The position numbers and the translations under genes are program-made. Below are positions 54,410 to 64,000 of a stretch of DNA of 64,000 bases, in pieces; within the stretch, counting starts at the first letter, position 1, and each line of letters starts with the position of its first letter. The notes under the pieces were generated by a model that made no database searches, was not told where the DNA came from, and worked only from the letters and a program-made list of their open reading frames with translations. The stretch comes from Thysanoteuthis rhombus (lineage: Eukaryota; Mollusca; Cephalopoda; Oegopsida; Thysanoteuthidae): NCBI GenBank assembly GCA_963457665.1, contig OY735206.1, positions 53,797,984 through 53,861,983 of the forward strand, written 5' to 3'.

Positions 54410-55720
54410 TATAACTGCCTTGAAGTAGCCATTATGTATACTTTTTACGCATGAACAATTAAAAAATAACACTTATTACCAAGGAACAAAAATCGCGTTC
54501 CTCGGTGTTTCAGTTTTTGATTCACAGAGCCATGAGATTCATTTCCTCTGTAGGCTTTCATTTACTGACCGAGAATACGAACGCATCACTTTGGTCTTCT
54601 ATGTTCTCCTGAAAAAATTTAAAAAAAAAAAACTCTCTGGAGAGGATATCGTGCATATGTAATGGGTGGGAATGTTCTTCCGGTCGGGACTTGCCTCCTG
54701 GTGACAAACCGTCACCGTTCGACACGATTTACTGATATCTCACTGTATTCTCCGCTTCGTTAAGCCACTAGTAGTTTTCTGACGAAAATTATCTGTAGGT
54801 TTTCAGATTTTTTTTTCAAGTTATGAACTAAAATATAATAGAATGCATGTCTGTAGATGAGTTTTAAAAGGATTGATTTTTCTCGTCCTCCATTGTCATT
54901 GACAAGTCATGAATGGTTAATTCATCAGACCACATAAGGTAAATAATTGACACGTGCTTCAGAGCTTTATAAATAGGAACGCCCTTCACTCACGCAACTT
55001 GCAAGAGAATACTTCACTATATGAGCAAGACCAGAGACCTTGATTCATTTTAGAGCATTGCACACAAAATATGAAACCAGTTGGGTTCTATACAAACTCA
55101 TTTTCCCTATTTTTTTATATGATAGACTAATCAAAATGATCTTATATTTTTTTTAGAGTTTCTTAAGCACCGGTGAAAGATGGAAGTCACTTTCTTCAAT
55201 GGTTTGCGAGATCTGCACATTAGGCACGGTAGCCTCGTCCCATTTAATCGCCTTTAATTTTCCTCTCTGATTTGATTTGATGTTAAAAGCAGAATTTGGC
55301 GAAATTTTTGAATTTTGAAAATATTGCAGGTTTTCCCCGATTGATAGAGCGTTCATGATAAAAAAAACAACAACAACAAAAAAGCAAAAAAAAAACTTTC
55401 GGACCATATAGCGATTAGGTACCCCGAAATTGATCGAATTGGATAAAAACGCATTTTAATTCTTCATCAGATGACGTCACCTCGTACGTTCACCAGTCTC
55501 ACAAATATAAAGAAACACGTTTTCTTTAATTCATTTTTTATTTTAATCTATTGTTATTATTGTTATTATTTATCATAGAAGGAGTTTTGATTGTTAAGTT
55601 ACTTACTGCAAAATTTGAAAGTATATAATTGGTGCCAATATAAATCAAGGCCAGTTTATGCTTATATGATACATGCTCCTTTCTCCTTGCTGGATATATA
55701 TATAAGCGAGTCTCGTTGAC
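54410..55720. other. No gene recognised apart from a doubtful frame
   Basis: Holds the 84-codon minus frame described next. A Tigger-end-like TATTGCAGGTTTTCCCCG lies at about 55321-55338. A TGACGTCA palindrome lies at 55472-55479. Confidence 0.4.
55153..55407 (-). other. Unassigned 84-codon open frame
   Basis: After a hydrophobic, T/A-run-derived start, it reads ISPNSAFNIKSNQRGKLKAI then KWDEATVPNVQISQTIEESD, complex sequence without repeats, ending DFHLSPVLKKL. I recognise no family. It could be a transposon remnant given the Tigger-like end inside it at about 55321, or chance. Confidence 0.2.
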
Positions 55721-55729
55721 CCCGCTTAA

Positions 55730-55860
55730 GTATCAATCATCCATCCACCAAGGGATATTCTGCCTGCTTACCAAATCAGCATTCGAAATCCTCGCTTTTA
55801 CTTGGGCTTGAAGATCTCGACCATGAGGCAGGCTACTCAGTTATAAGGCAGACTGATACT
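55730..55860 (+). repeat. SINE-C copy 4
   Basis: CCACCAAGGGATATTCTGCC, CAGCATTCGAAATCCTCG, TTTTACTTGGGCTTGAAGATC in the order of copies 1 and 3. Confidence 0.6.
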
Positions 55861-57150
55861 TGATACTTAATCTTGCTCAAGTACAAGCCTTGGGGTGGGA
55901 TACTTCAATGAGGCTGAAACCGTTCAGAAAGTGTGAAAATAAGACACAAAATGAAACGTTGATGTTGCGCCAATGTTGCAATGGGTATTTTTTTGTTTTT
56001 TTTTCGTTTTTGTTTCTTGTTCTTTTTTCTTTTGCTAATAGCAAAGAGTCGATGATTTTCGAACTGTGAAGTTGCTTTCCTTTTGATATAAAGCATAAAA
56101 AACAACACAGTCTGTGTCAGATATCACTTGTCAACAGTCATACGGGGGGCAAGTTAAAAAGGCCGCCATTTTTTTTAGCATTTGCCTGAAGACGCAATCA
56201 TAACCGTAAGCAAAAAATGTTGCATTCACAGTACAGTTGACAGGAGATACATTTTTTCAAGGTAATGGGACAAACTATCCTAAATTCGTGACCAACCAGA
56301 AATTATCACAAGAAAATAAAAAATAAAAGAGCAAAATTGAATATGAGAACGCACACGCACACACACAAAGAGAAAGACCATGGTGAAGAGTTGAAATATA
56401 AATGTTCAAGAGATGAAAAGAAAAAAAAAAGAGAAGAAAGTAAGCGTGTGCCCCCAATTAATTATAAATGGTTAAGTGCAAAATACCATCAGGTATTTAT
56501 ATGGAAAGAAATCAAGGGAAAGAAAAGTTGATGGCTTTGCTATGCAAATCAGTTGTAAATCAAAACTCCCTCGAGAGGCGCTGTGTCATTTTCGCGCCAG
56601 TTCCCTATTATTGGTCTCAATTAAAAATAATCTAGTTAAGCGTACAACACACACGACCCGTACAAATTAAACTCTAGTTTTCATATAAAAGGCAAAGCTG
56701 AAGCCAGACGGGTGTAAATCACTTTTTCCCTCCCCACATCCCATTCGTTCTCTCTCTCTCTCTTTTTTTTCTCTCTCTCAACTCCTCCTTCCTTTGCAAA
56801 CGGGCAGGGTACACATTACAAAATAAGAGTTGGGGTGAAGGAAAGAAAAAGTTGTAGCAAATAAAAACGAAGTAGCTGTGGGTGTTTGAAAGTAGACTTC
56901 AGGAAGTAATTTGCTCCTTATTTGACAGAAATGAGGTTTGCTTCATTTCACTTTTTATTATATTCCCTTGCTTTATTCTCCGACTGCAAAAGATAACTTG
57001 TGAGGATCAGATGGCACAATTGTCTGCATTTATTGATAACCATTAATTAGTTCAAACCGTAAAACTCCACTTCTTCGGATTCGGGAGATTCTGCTCTTCA
57101 TCTTCGGAGTCTGTTTTCCTTCTAATCAATCAAATGCACCGCGTAGAGTT
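55861..57150. other. No gene recognised
   Basis: Includes A/G-rich DNA at 56355-56445 and CT-rich DNA at 56725-56780. Frames of 60-69 codons only, none with a known motif. Confidence 0.45.
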
Positions 57151-57159
57151 ACCCTGTAG

Positions 57160-57240
57160 TTATAGCTCAATGGTTGGACATCGAGCTGGAAATCACAAGC
57201 CATAAAGTTCAAACTTCAAGTACGTGGCTCAATGAAAGTG
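57160..57240 (+). repeat. tRNA-like SINE head
   Basis: A box TATAGCTCAATGGTTGGAC (about 57164) and B-box-like AAGTTCAAACTTC (about 57206) at near-tRNA spacing. Confidence 0.5.
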
Positions 57241-57544
57241 GCTGAATCAACTTCCAAACGGCTGAAGTCACCGTGGATGAGGAAAAACCATGTCTTTTTC
57301 GTTAGTTTCTATCAGACCCTAAATTTCATAACCAAAGAAAATTGATGCACAAAGTTTATTTCTCTAGGATCAGTACTCTCCCAAGATCATGGAATACACA
57401 GTGCTAAATTTCTTTTGCCGGGAAAAATTGGCTGTTTTTCCTTACAATGAATTTTCCCGCCCAAAGAATCAATGACACGATGGGAACAATGACAATAACA
57501 ATAATATATACAATTCTGGCTACTGCAGGATGAAACTCCACTCT

Positions 57545-57760
57545 TTCTTCTATTCTGACTGTTTGTAAGAGAGCGGCCTACCAATCACTCCAAGATTTCA
57601 AATTACGGTGGAGGGATATTGATTTTATAAATCAGTTTGGTTTAACATGATGAGAGAGGGACAAACACCGAAGAGTTTACTTCCGGGGATTGTTCTTGTT
57701 ACGGGAGGGGGGGGGGATAAAGACAGCTCTAATTTGGGCTGAAGTTTGACAATTTTGAAA
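57545..57760 (+). mobile_element. SINE-1, copy lacking the leader
   Basis: CTTCTATTCTGACTG joins directly to TTTGTAAGAGAGCGGCCTAC, so the ~90-bp leader and A box are deleted. The remainder (CAGTTTGGTTTAACATGATG, GAAGAGTTTACTTC, a G run at 57708-57716, TAATTTGGGCTGAAGTTTGAC) matches the copies at 15328 and 35785. Confidence 0.7.
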
Positions 57761-57764
57761 TGAG

Positions 57765-58385
57765 ATCATTGTAATAATAATAATAATAATATTTTCTGTA
57801 AAGTATTGGTTATCCTGAGAAAATAGAATAAGCTCAGTACATCCATTCCCACTGATTACGAAAATTTTACTGTCGGGGAGGTTGGGGGCTAACGAAATAG
57901 AATTAACACTAATTAGGAAAATTTGGCTTGGGATGATTAACGAAAACAAACATATCTATCAAGTGTGCACGTGATTTTTTGTCAGATGCTGGTGACCAGA
58001 AAAGGATACTATATAATTTAGCGTGGAATAGTTACCAATGGGTGCAACAGTTTGTTTTTTTCACTGTTATTACAGGCTGGGTATGCAAGATAGTTTCGTG
58101 ATAGTTGTTTGGCCGAGTGCTCACTGTACCAATTCCTTCAAATATCGCGGTATGCCTTGGACAAGACATGATCATCGGGATATCTGGCGATGTGACAAAG
58201 TGTGAGGCTTTGATAATAACTTTCCGCTTAAACATTAGTGCTAAATGATATTGTCACAAAAATCCAGATTCTATTATTCCGTAATTGGCGATTTGCTAAG
58301 CCTTTTTCTAACCGTTGTTGTCCTTCATGTCTACGTAGGAACATAGTTAGTCCGTTGTTAGGTGTTGGAAAAAAGCATTCATTTT
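57765..58385. other. No gene recognised
   Basis: A short (AAT)n run lies at 57774-57791. Minus frames of 90 codons (57949-57677) and 67 codons (58235-58032) show no known motif. Confidence 0.45.
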
Positions 58386-58389
58386 CGAC

Positions 58390-58555
58390 AACGAAATATG
58401 TTTCAATATAATTTTTCCCCTTGTAAAAGCACTCATTTCAGCAGTGAATATAAATCATACGTCATGAACATTGAAGATCTCAAATCAAAATTCACCTAAT
58501 AACTACATGTGAGGCTACAGACTCATTGGTCCACTCTCGTATAGACGGCGAAGAT
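58390..58555 (-). mobile_element. Mariner type-D 3' end
   Basis: Minus strand at about 58435-58390 gives ECFYKGKNYIETYFVV, a decayed version of the CIDKGGxYVEKxFVV end. The terminal block AAATTCACCTAATAACTACA then TGTGAGGCTACAG matches 31965 and 48745. No (TA)n follows in this copy. Confidence 0.5.
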
Positions 58556-59390
58556 TCTCCGATGGGGCTAGAGACCACGTTAAAAAGGGAAAAAAGAGAA
58601 GCTTCTTCATTACATGGCGAATCATGGTAAATGGGAATGATTCTCCTGACGCTGTCAAGTGTCGAGATTTGTTGTTGCTGCTTTGAATGTTTATCTCTCC
58701 GGCCAATTGATTCTATTTAATTCATTTTGTTTTTTTCTTCAAGTTTCGTTGTTCGGAATCCCCCGCTTTGTGTAAGGACAGCACGTGCGGAGAAGTGTGA
58801 CCGCTTAATGTAGCAGGAAGACCAAGATATTGAAATCAATGCTTAACTCTGAAATCTGATACCTTTGCCCTCTAGAAGAGCGCAAAAACCTTTACTTGAT
58901 TAATGAATGTCGGAGTTCAATCTTGGGGCTAGGGACACCGGATACGACACGATTCCTAACAACATAATAATTGAAGAACGGCCAACTGAATTGAAAATAG
59001 TGCAGTAAAAAAATAAAATTAGAGCACTGTAAAATCCTGGGATTAGGAAATGATTTATATTAATCGTACATCGTAAAATAAACAAACACGTCTTTTCAGT
59101 CACTCTAAAAACCCATCATGTGTCCAACATCTTTTGGTAGTATGTCGTGTTTGGGGTGATCAATTAAAAAAAGATGAAAAAAGTGTGACCTATGAATAAT
59201 GAACAAGTCACATCTTCCGCCTTTTGTCGAGCAGTGATCATTAAAAAAAGTTTGAATTTTCAAAAATCCAGTGTGAATGCAGCCGGACAAAATCAAAGGG
59301 ACAAATGCAGCATGAATCTACATTGCAAATTGACTCTGCACCGAAAAATCTATTTTGGGGAGAATAAGAAAAAACCAATATAACTTTTTT
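58556..59390. other. No gene recognised
   Basis: Frames of 63-67 codons on both strands (58515-58706, 58900-59103, 59105-59296, 59192-59383) without recognised motifs. Confidence 0.45.
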
Positions 59391-59394
59391 CTAA

Positions 59395-59500
59395 ACACAA
59401 TAAGGAGCAGATGTTTAAATTTTTAGCCCTCTAGCTCCATCGGTGCAACCAGCTTGAAAACTGAACAAACCTATGCTGAAAGTTTAAGTGATAATTTTGG
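59395..59500 (-). repeat. REP-A fragment (minus strand)
   Basis: Reverse complement reads AGCATAGGTTTGTTCAGTTT, TCAAGCTGGTTGCACCGATG, GAGCTAGAGGGCTAAAAATT then TAAACATC, the 5' half of REP-A. Confidence 0.6.
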
Positions 59501-59934
59501 TTTTTAATACATAACCGACGGACTGATTATGTATGGCAAATTGTCTTTATTCCACTATTTAAAAAAAATGCTGGAAAATAATTCTGAGAAAATCTTTGCA
59601 GATTTGAACTTGATATGAAAGCATCAAATGACAAGATTGTTATTCATGAATAACACGATTCACTCTCTATTATTCCCTGTTAACTATGTATTTCAATGTT
59701 TACACATACGGGTATATTACATTAACACAAAAATGCTAAGTTTGGCACTGGTTATAGAGCGATTGTTGATACGTATTGGTTAATAGATCGATACTACAGC
59801 AATGATTTCGATTCTACCTATGTGTCCAACACTTATGGCATTCAACTCGACCGAGCTAAGAGCAGTAAATGTATATTTTTAAATACAAACACACACACAC
59901 ACACAAACACACATACACACACATACACATTCAC

Positions 59935-60112
59935 GAAGTCTGTTCAGAAAGTATCCAGCAATTTTGAATATCTTGAAAAACCGGTTGCGCAGACTTGATG
60001 TAACTTGGCAACCAATCAGAGGAGACCTTATTGCGGATGTGTGATCAGACACTCTCCGATTGGTTTAGTCGGTATAGAGATGCAATTGCATGAGTTTGTG
60101 TACTTTTCTTTT
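59935..60112 (+). mobile_element. Mariner 5' end, interrupted
   Basis: GTCTGTTCAGAAAGTATCC terminal type, followed by GCAGACTTGATGTAACTTGG, CAACCAATCAGAGGAGACC and TGCATGAGTTTGTGTAC. The last blocks match the 5' UTR-like part at 61482-61595 and, inverted, 23000-23130. A minus-strand REP-A piece replaces the remainder. Confidence 0.65.
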
Positions 60113-60240
60113 CAAGGTATAGGGAGTAAACCTCGAAATCTTAAGCCCTGTAGCTCTATTGGTGTGTTCTGTACGCATGATGCATAAATACACACATAAC
60201 CAGCTAGCCAGACTAGATTAAAAACTGAGGAAACCTATGT
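60113..60240 (-). repeat. REP-A fragment (minus strand) inside a mariner copy
   Basis: Reverse complement reads ATAGGTTTCCTCAGTTTTTA, GTCTGGCTAGCTGGTTATGT, ATGCGTACAG, ACCAATAGAGCTACAGGGCT, GGTTTACTCCCTATACC, collinear with copy 1 at 6785-6890. Confidence 0.7.
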
Positions 60241-60760
60241 TGACGGTTTCTAATAATGGAATAAAAACATGAAAGCATATTTTAAAAGAATGTAAAGATA
60301 TTACCAGCAAAATTTTTGTGCAATGTTATAGAAATCTTAGGAGTGTCTTTAAAATTTACTTAGATCCTTATTGATTGTGCAGTCAACTGTTGAACGTCGT
60401 TTGTAAGCTTAAGAAAAAATCAGAAGATAGTACAAAAAGTCCACAAGTCTGAGTCTATTTTGTTGTGGTAGTATCGCAGCTCGCATATTAAGTGAGCAAA
60501 CCGTAACCTTCGATGAAAACCAGGTTTTATTCACAACACAATTTGCTAAATTAACCAAACACTTAATTATATAGTGACAGTTACATTTATATCCAAGAGG
60601 CGGAGTCAACTGATTTGCATACATTTAATTTCTAGCACTAATGATGAATTTTAATTCATTTAATTATTTCTCTCTATATTTTTTAGCTTACTTGGAGCCA
60701 TTTCAGACTCTTTTAGAGTGTAAACAAGAACGGCTAAGGTTGTATCCAGTGTAAGGGTGA
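60241..60760. other. No gene recognised
   Basis: A 71-codon minus frame (60624-60409) without known motif; AT-rich. Confidence 0.45.
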
Positions 60761-60767
60761 TTTCTAT

Positions 60768-61010
60768 AGCTCGATGTATACAATATTTGAGTCCAAAGTT
60801 TCCACTACCAAATTTCGGCTCATCCGACAATTTATATATAAGACATGGTGAAGGATCATTTTTCTAAGCAGGAACAGCTGGAGCCGTAGCTTGATGTGTA
60901 GTCGCGTCCAAAAGTCTCCAATACCAAATTCAAGCTTAATCCGACAATCTCTAAGGCAGTTTCATTGGAAAAAACAGCGTATAGTGCAAACGTCTTGGTC
61001 AAATGTGTTC
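60768..61010 (+). repeat. Two-unit ~120-bp direct repeat
   Basis: TAGCTCGATGTATACA..GTCCAAAGTTTCCACTACCAA and ATCCGACAAT (from 60766) recur as TAGCTTGATGTGTAG..GTCCAAAAGTCTCCAATACCAA and ATCCGACAAT (from 60887). About 75% identical by eye. Confidence 0.65.
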
Positions 61011-61059
61011 TTTGAGTAGATCTCCGCTTCGCCCAGTTAAAAACGGATACTATATGAAC

Positions 61060-61478
61060 TTACGAAAATGAACACCAGTAAGCGTTTAAACTCTTGTCTT
61101 TTTCATCTTATTCGAAACGAAAAAAAAAAGAGCCATTTTTAGACAAGATAATCACTCTTGATGAAATTTAGATTTGTTACGTGGATCATAAGCGAAGAAA
61201 ATCGTTGCTAGATCCAAGACACACTGTTCTCTTTGTCAAAGAAGTCTCAGCCGATTATTCTTCAGTATAACAACACCCATCTTCGTGTTGCAAATTCGAC
61301 GCAGTAAGCATAGAACTGAGATACAAAGTTCCTCCACTCATCGCACATTCGTAAAACCTATCACCTTCAAACTTTTTTCGCTTCAAGAAACAACCTTTAT
61401 CTTACCAATGATTCGGATTTGAAAATATCGAGAGATTCATCGAATCGTTCTTAAATGATGAAATACGCAATTCACTTG
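61060..61478 (+). pseudogene. Mariner transposase relic, DDE-region fragment
   Basis: EPFLDKIITLDEI (equivalent of DPFLDRIVTGDEKW, holding the first catalytic Asp), YVDHKRRKSLLDPRHT (NHKRKxxWLxPxxT), then after broken sequence an ASRNNLYLTNDSDLK or FENIERFIESFLN segment resembling the C-terminal helices. Stops and frameshifts throughout; the N-terminal DNA-binding part is not seen. Confidence 0.6.
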
Positions 61479-61479
61479 A

Positions 61480-61915
61480 ACTTGATGTAACAAAGTAACC
61501 AACTAGATGGAGCCTCCTTGTGCATGTTTAAACAGATACTCCGCCGTGAGGTCACTCAGTCGGCAGTGAGATACCATTAAGTGAATTTGTGTACCCAATG
61601 AACGTTGTATTCACAACTGAGCCAGTTATTGTTCACGACACGTACAGCTTTTTTGGCAAAACATCGCATCATTCAGGTCTGTCAATCGCCAATTCAGTCC
61701 ACGTTTTGCTCCTCGTAACTTCTTTTCTTTTCCTTAAAGATTTCAGACCTTGGATGAGATTGAGGAGAACGCAACGACGCTGATAGTGATCTCGAAAGAG
61801 GACGACAGATTGTCTTGATAAGTAGGAGAGACGCCGGGATAAATGTTAGAGATCTCAAGGGTGTACTTTTTTTGAGGACTTGACACCATTGCCCTAGATA
61901 TTTCTTCAGACCAAG
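61480..61915 (+). mobile_element. Mariner derivative, terminal end decayed
   Basis: Begins within the family's 5' UTR (CTTGATGTAACAAAGTAACC, CAGTCGGCAGTGAGATACCA, GAATTTGTGTACCCAATGAA). Codons at 61660-61890 resemble the SPDLAPxxFFxFPK block (here SPRFAPRNFFSFPK) and a final GVYF-like end. The middle is missing. It joins another mariner relic on its left. Confidence 0.6.
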
Positions 61916-62299
61916 GATAATGTGATGTTTTTATAAATTGCATTAAAATCAGAAATAAATACTCAAAACGAATGTGTAATTTTATTGGCACTATTCAGTC
62001 GCTTCTTAAATTTTTTTTTAATCAGTCAAGACAAGGATTACAGCCCGCCGGTGTTAACATAATATAACCCCTACCATGTTATTTTGAGTGAAGACGGGCA
62101 TCACCTAATAATACTTGTTGCCCTGATACCATGAGGAATCCACAACAGAACTCCGACGATCCACTAGATCATTAGATAATTAATATTTGATTTGATTTGA
62201 TTGAATTTATTTTATTTTAAGAGACTTCCAGGAAGAAATTCCTCCAACTTGAATGATATGGATTTGATATAATAGATACTTAAATAGAAGTACTATACA
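61916..62299. other. No gene recognised
   Basis: AT-rich spacer; an 82-codon minus frame (61991-61743) overlaps the mariner derivative and is a shadow. Confidence 0.5.
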
Positions 62300-62400
62300 G
62301 GGTGGAATACCGTGGGACAGTGGTTAACAAGCTAATGTTGCAAGCTAATACTATTTATGTCTTGAGTTGGATTCTCGCTTGGTGACCCACATTTGTAGCT
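62300..62400 (+). repeat. tRNA-like SINE head (weak)
   Basis: A-box-like GACAGTGGTTAACAAGC at about 62316 and B-box-like GAGTTGGATTCTC at about 62363. Confidence 0.4.
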
Positions 62401-62689
62401 ACATGTCGTACTTAGCTCGGCTAAGTAAGCATCCTTACTTCACAACATGGAGATGTTCAAGACCCGACGCTTCGTCACAATTGAACAGTTGATACAGCTG
62501 CAATCCAATAGGAGGGAAATCATTTCAATGGACAGGATTTTGCAAAATGAATTTCACCTCTACACGAGACACAAAATAATAAGCAATCCGTTAGGTTTCA
62601 CCCCAACCCACCGTCAGAACGGATCAGCCTTAGAAGTCGCATAACCACACGGTGTACATTAAGTTGCTGCAAAAATACTTGTGCTGTTT

Positions 62690-63325
62690 TTGCTGTATGA
62701 AGTTTTGCTGCCTACAGAACTGGAGGAAGTAGACCACTACATCTACCTAGGACAACGAATCTCCATGAGACCCTCAAAAGAAGAAGAAATCAAGCGAAGA
62801 ATCACACTAGGATGGCAAGCCTTTGGCAGGGCTAGCTCAACCTTCAAAAATAATAAGATCCCATTAATCCTAAAGATGAGGGTGTATAACCAATGCATCC
62901 TCACAATAGTCACTTATGAAGCTGAAACATGGAACCTAACCAAGAGACAGACCCACAAATTAAGAACCATGCAATGTGCACATGAAAGAATAATGCTGGG
63001 CCTCACATGGAGAGACCACAAACAGTACAGTACATCTGGGAAAAGACAAGAGTCAGGGATATCATAGAATCCATTAAAAATCTCAAATGGCGGTGGGCTG
63101 GTCATGTTGCAAGAATGGCAGACAACTGATGGACATCACGACTCACGACATGGATCCCCCGAGATCACATGCGCAACCGAGGCCGGCAGAATATTAGATG
63201 GAGAAACGAGCTTGACAAATTCAGGAAGTACAGGCTCCGCGACACCCATGATAAAGAAGTGTGGCAAATCCTGAGGAAGGACTATGTCCAACGACGGACG
63301 TTAAAAGACTGATGATGATGATGTT
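62690..63325 (+). pseudogene. RTE-like LINE ORF2 C-terminal third
   Basis: The longest copy of this family here. Frame 62681-63067 gives ELEEVDHYIYLGQRISM, KEEEIKRRITLGWQAFGR, LKMRVYNQCILTIVTYEAET, WNLTKRQTHKLRTMQ, AHERIMLGLTWRDH. This is the thumb and post-RT region that follows the YxDD palm in such LINEs. A frameshift near 63050 and a stop at about 63125 precede WTSRLTTWIPRDHMRNRGRQ, NIRWRNELDKFRKYRLRD and RRTLKD. Tail TGATGATGATG at 63312. 5'-truncated just after the palm, so inactive. Confidence 0.88.
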
Positions 63326-63429
63326 CATGGAATATACCATTTCAAAATGTGAATTTTGCTCTATTTATTTAAGCTGAATCTTTCACTTTGTATTCCGATT
63401 TATTTGAGACTGTCAAATCAAAGATGAAA

Positions 63430-64000
63430 AAAAAGCAACTGTTCAACCAAATATATTGCCCAAGGGACTTGTAAAAAACCTACAGTTGAACATTGATTCC
63501 AAAAATCTCGGAACAGAGACGAGAACCTTGAAGATAAGGAGGGTCATGGACGTCTTTCTGGATTGATGATATCCAAATGCCATTACTGAGCTGGAATCAC
63601 GCAAAAATAACTTGAAAGGTTGCAAAGGAATCAAACTTTGACCATTCAACGGTTGTTCGACATTTGCACCAAATTGGAAAAGCAAAAAAAAAAAAAAGCT
63701 CGACAAATGGGCACCGCACAAGCTTAATGAAAATCTAAATTTTGTCGTTTCGATGTTTGCTCAATGCATATTTTGCACAACAGAAACGATCTATTTCTTT
63801 ACTACATTGTGACATGCGACGGAAAATGGATTCTGTGCAAACATCGACAGCGTTCTGCACAGATGCTGGACAGAGGTGGAGTGCCAAAACACTCCCCGAA
63901 ACCAAATCTGCATCGAATGAAGATTATGGTAACTGTTTTGTGGTCGCAAGTGGAATCATCCTCAATAACTTCTCGAGTCCTGGTAAAACCATCACAAAAG
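63430..64000 (+). pseudogene. Mariner transposase relic, runs off the window
   Basis: Reading across frameshifts: KSRNRDENLEDKEGHGR (link after the first helix-turn-helix), a decayed TTRELAxxLNVDHSTVxRHL equivalent, KKLDKWAPHKLNENLNF (WVPHxLxxxN), RNDLFLYYIVTCDGKW (63800-63835, first catalytic Asp in IVTCDEKW), ILCKHRQRSAQMLDRGGVPK, PKPNLHRMKIMVTVLW, and a GIIxxNF..GxTI end at the edge. This is collinear with SETMAR/Hsmar1-type transposases. The second catalytic Asp would lie beyond 64000. At least two frameshifts and one A-run insertion (63686-63699) kill the frame. Confidence 0.85.

Noticed and set aside
63443..63721. 92-codon minus frame at the right edge
   Set aside because: Shadow of the plus-strand mariner transposase relic.

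Overview
This 64 kb window is AT-rich animal nuclear DNA and, as far as I can see, holds no intact host gene. It lacks prokaryotic features such as operons, dense ORFs and Shine-Dalgarno-led genes. It is packed with (TA)n, (CA)n, (ATT)n and other microsatellites, tRNA-derived SINE-like repeats, and decayed copies of many animal transposon families. The mix (mariner/Tc1 relics, RTE-like and R2-like LINE 3' ends, Penelope-like fragments, abundant tRNA-SINEs, very long TA microsatellites) fits a cephalopod such as an octopus. That placement is an inference from repeat content, not from a marker gene.

Layout. 1-1.4 kb: nothing recognisable. 1.4-4.55 kb: four stacked copies of one LINE family with an R2-type nuclease-like C-terminus, all on the minus strand, each followed by or inserted at (ATT)n tails. 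6.8-8.2 kb: an unclassified dispersed repeat (called REP-A here) and an inverted-repeat pair. 9.98-10.38 kb: a 400-bp hAT-like element with a target duplication. 14.2-14.9 kb: a Penelope-like 3' region with a hammerhead-like motif. 15-18.3 kb: SINEs and microsatellites. 22.1-23.9 kb: two opposed mariner relics and a pogo/Tigger-like non-autonomous element. 24-28.7 kb: SINE, RTE 3' end, Tc1 relic, a 70-bp tandem repeat and a mariner derivative. 30-36 kb: mariner pieces, TA/TG microsatellites, RTE 3' end, SINE. 38-42 kb: two Penelope-like fragments and a long Tc1-like relic. 43.3-44.3 kb: two different LINE 3' ends back to back. 45-46.9 kb: a pyrimidine tract, a 160-bp TA run and a Tc1 end. 47.8-48.1 kb: an inverted minisatellite. 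50-63 kb: more mariner derivatives, three SINE types, REP-A and RTE. 63.4-64 kb: a mariner transposase relic running off the right edge.

The pieces do not form a pathway. They record successive insertions, often into older repeats (LINE tails in LINE tails, REP-A inside a mariner, a TA run inside a Tc1 copy). Points most worth a second look are the hammerhead-like fold with a perfect 7-bp closing stem, the five-copy REP-A family, the stacked R2-like copies whose 3' region is built of ~115-bp repeats, the SINE whose tRNA-like part is internal, and the inverted minisatellite. All alignments were made by eye on the given sequence; family names rest on remembered conserved motifs, without database searches.
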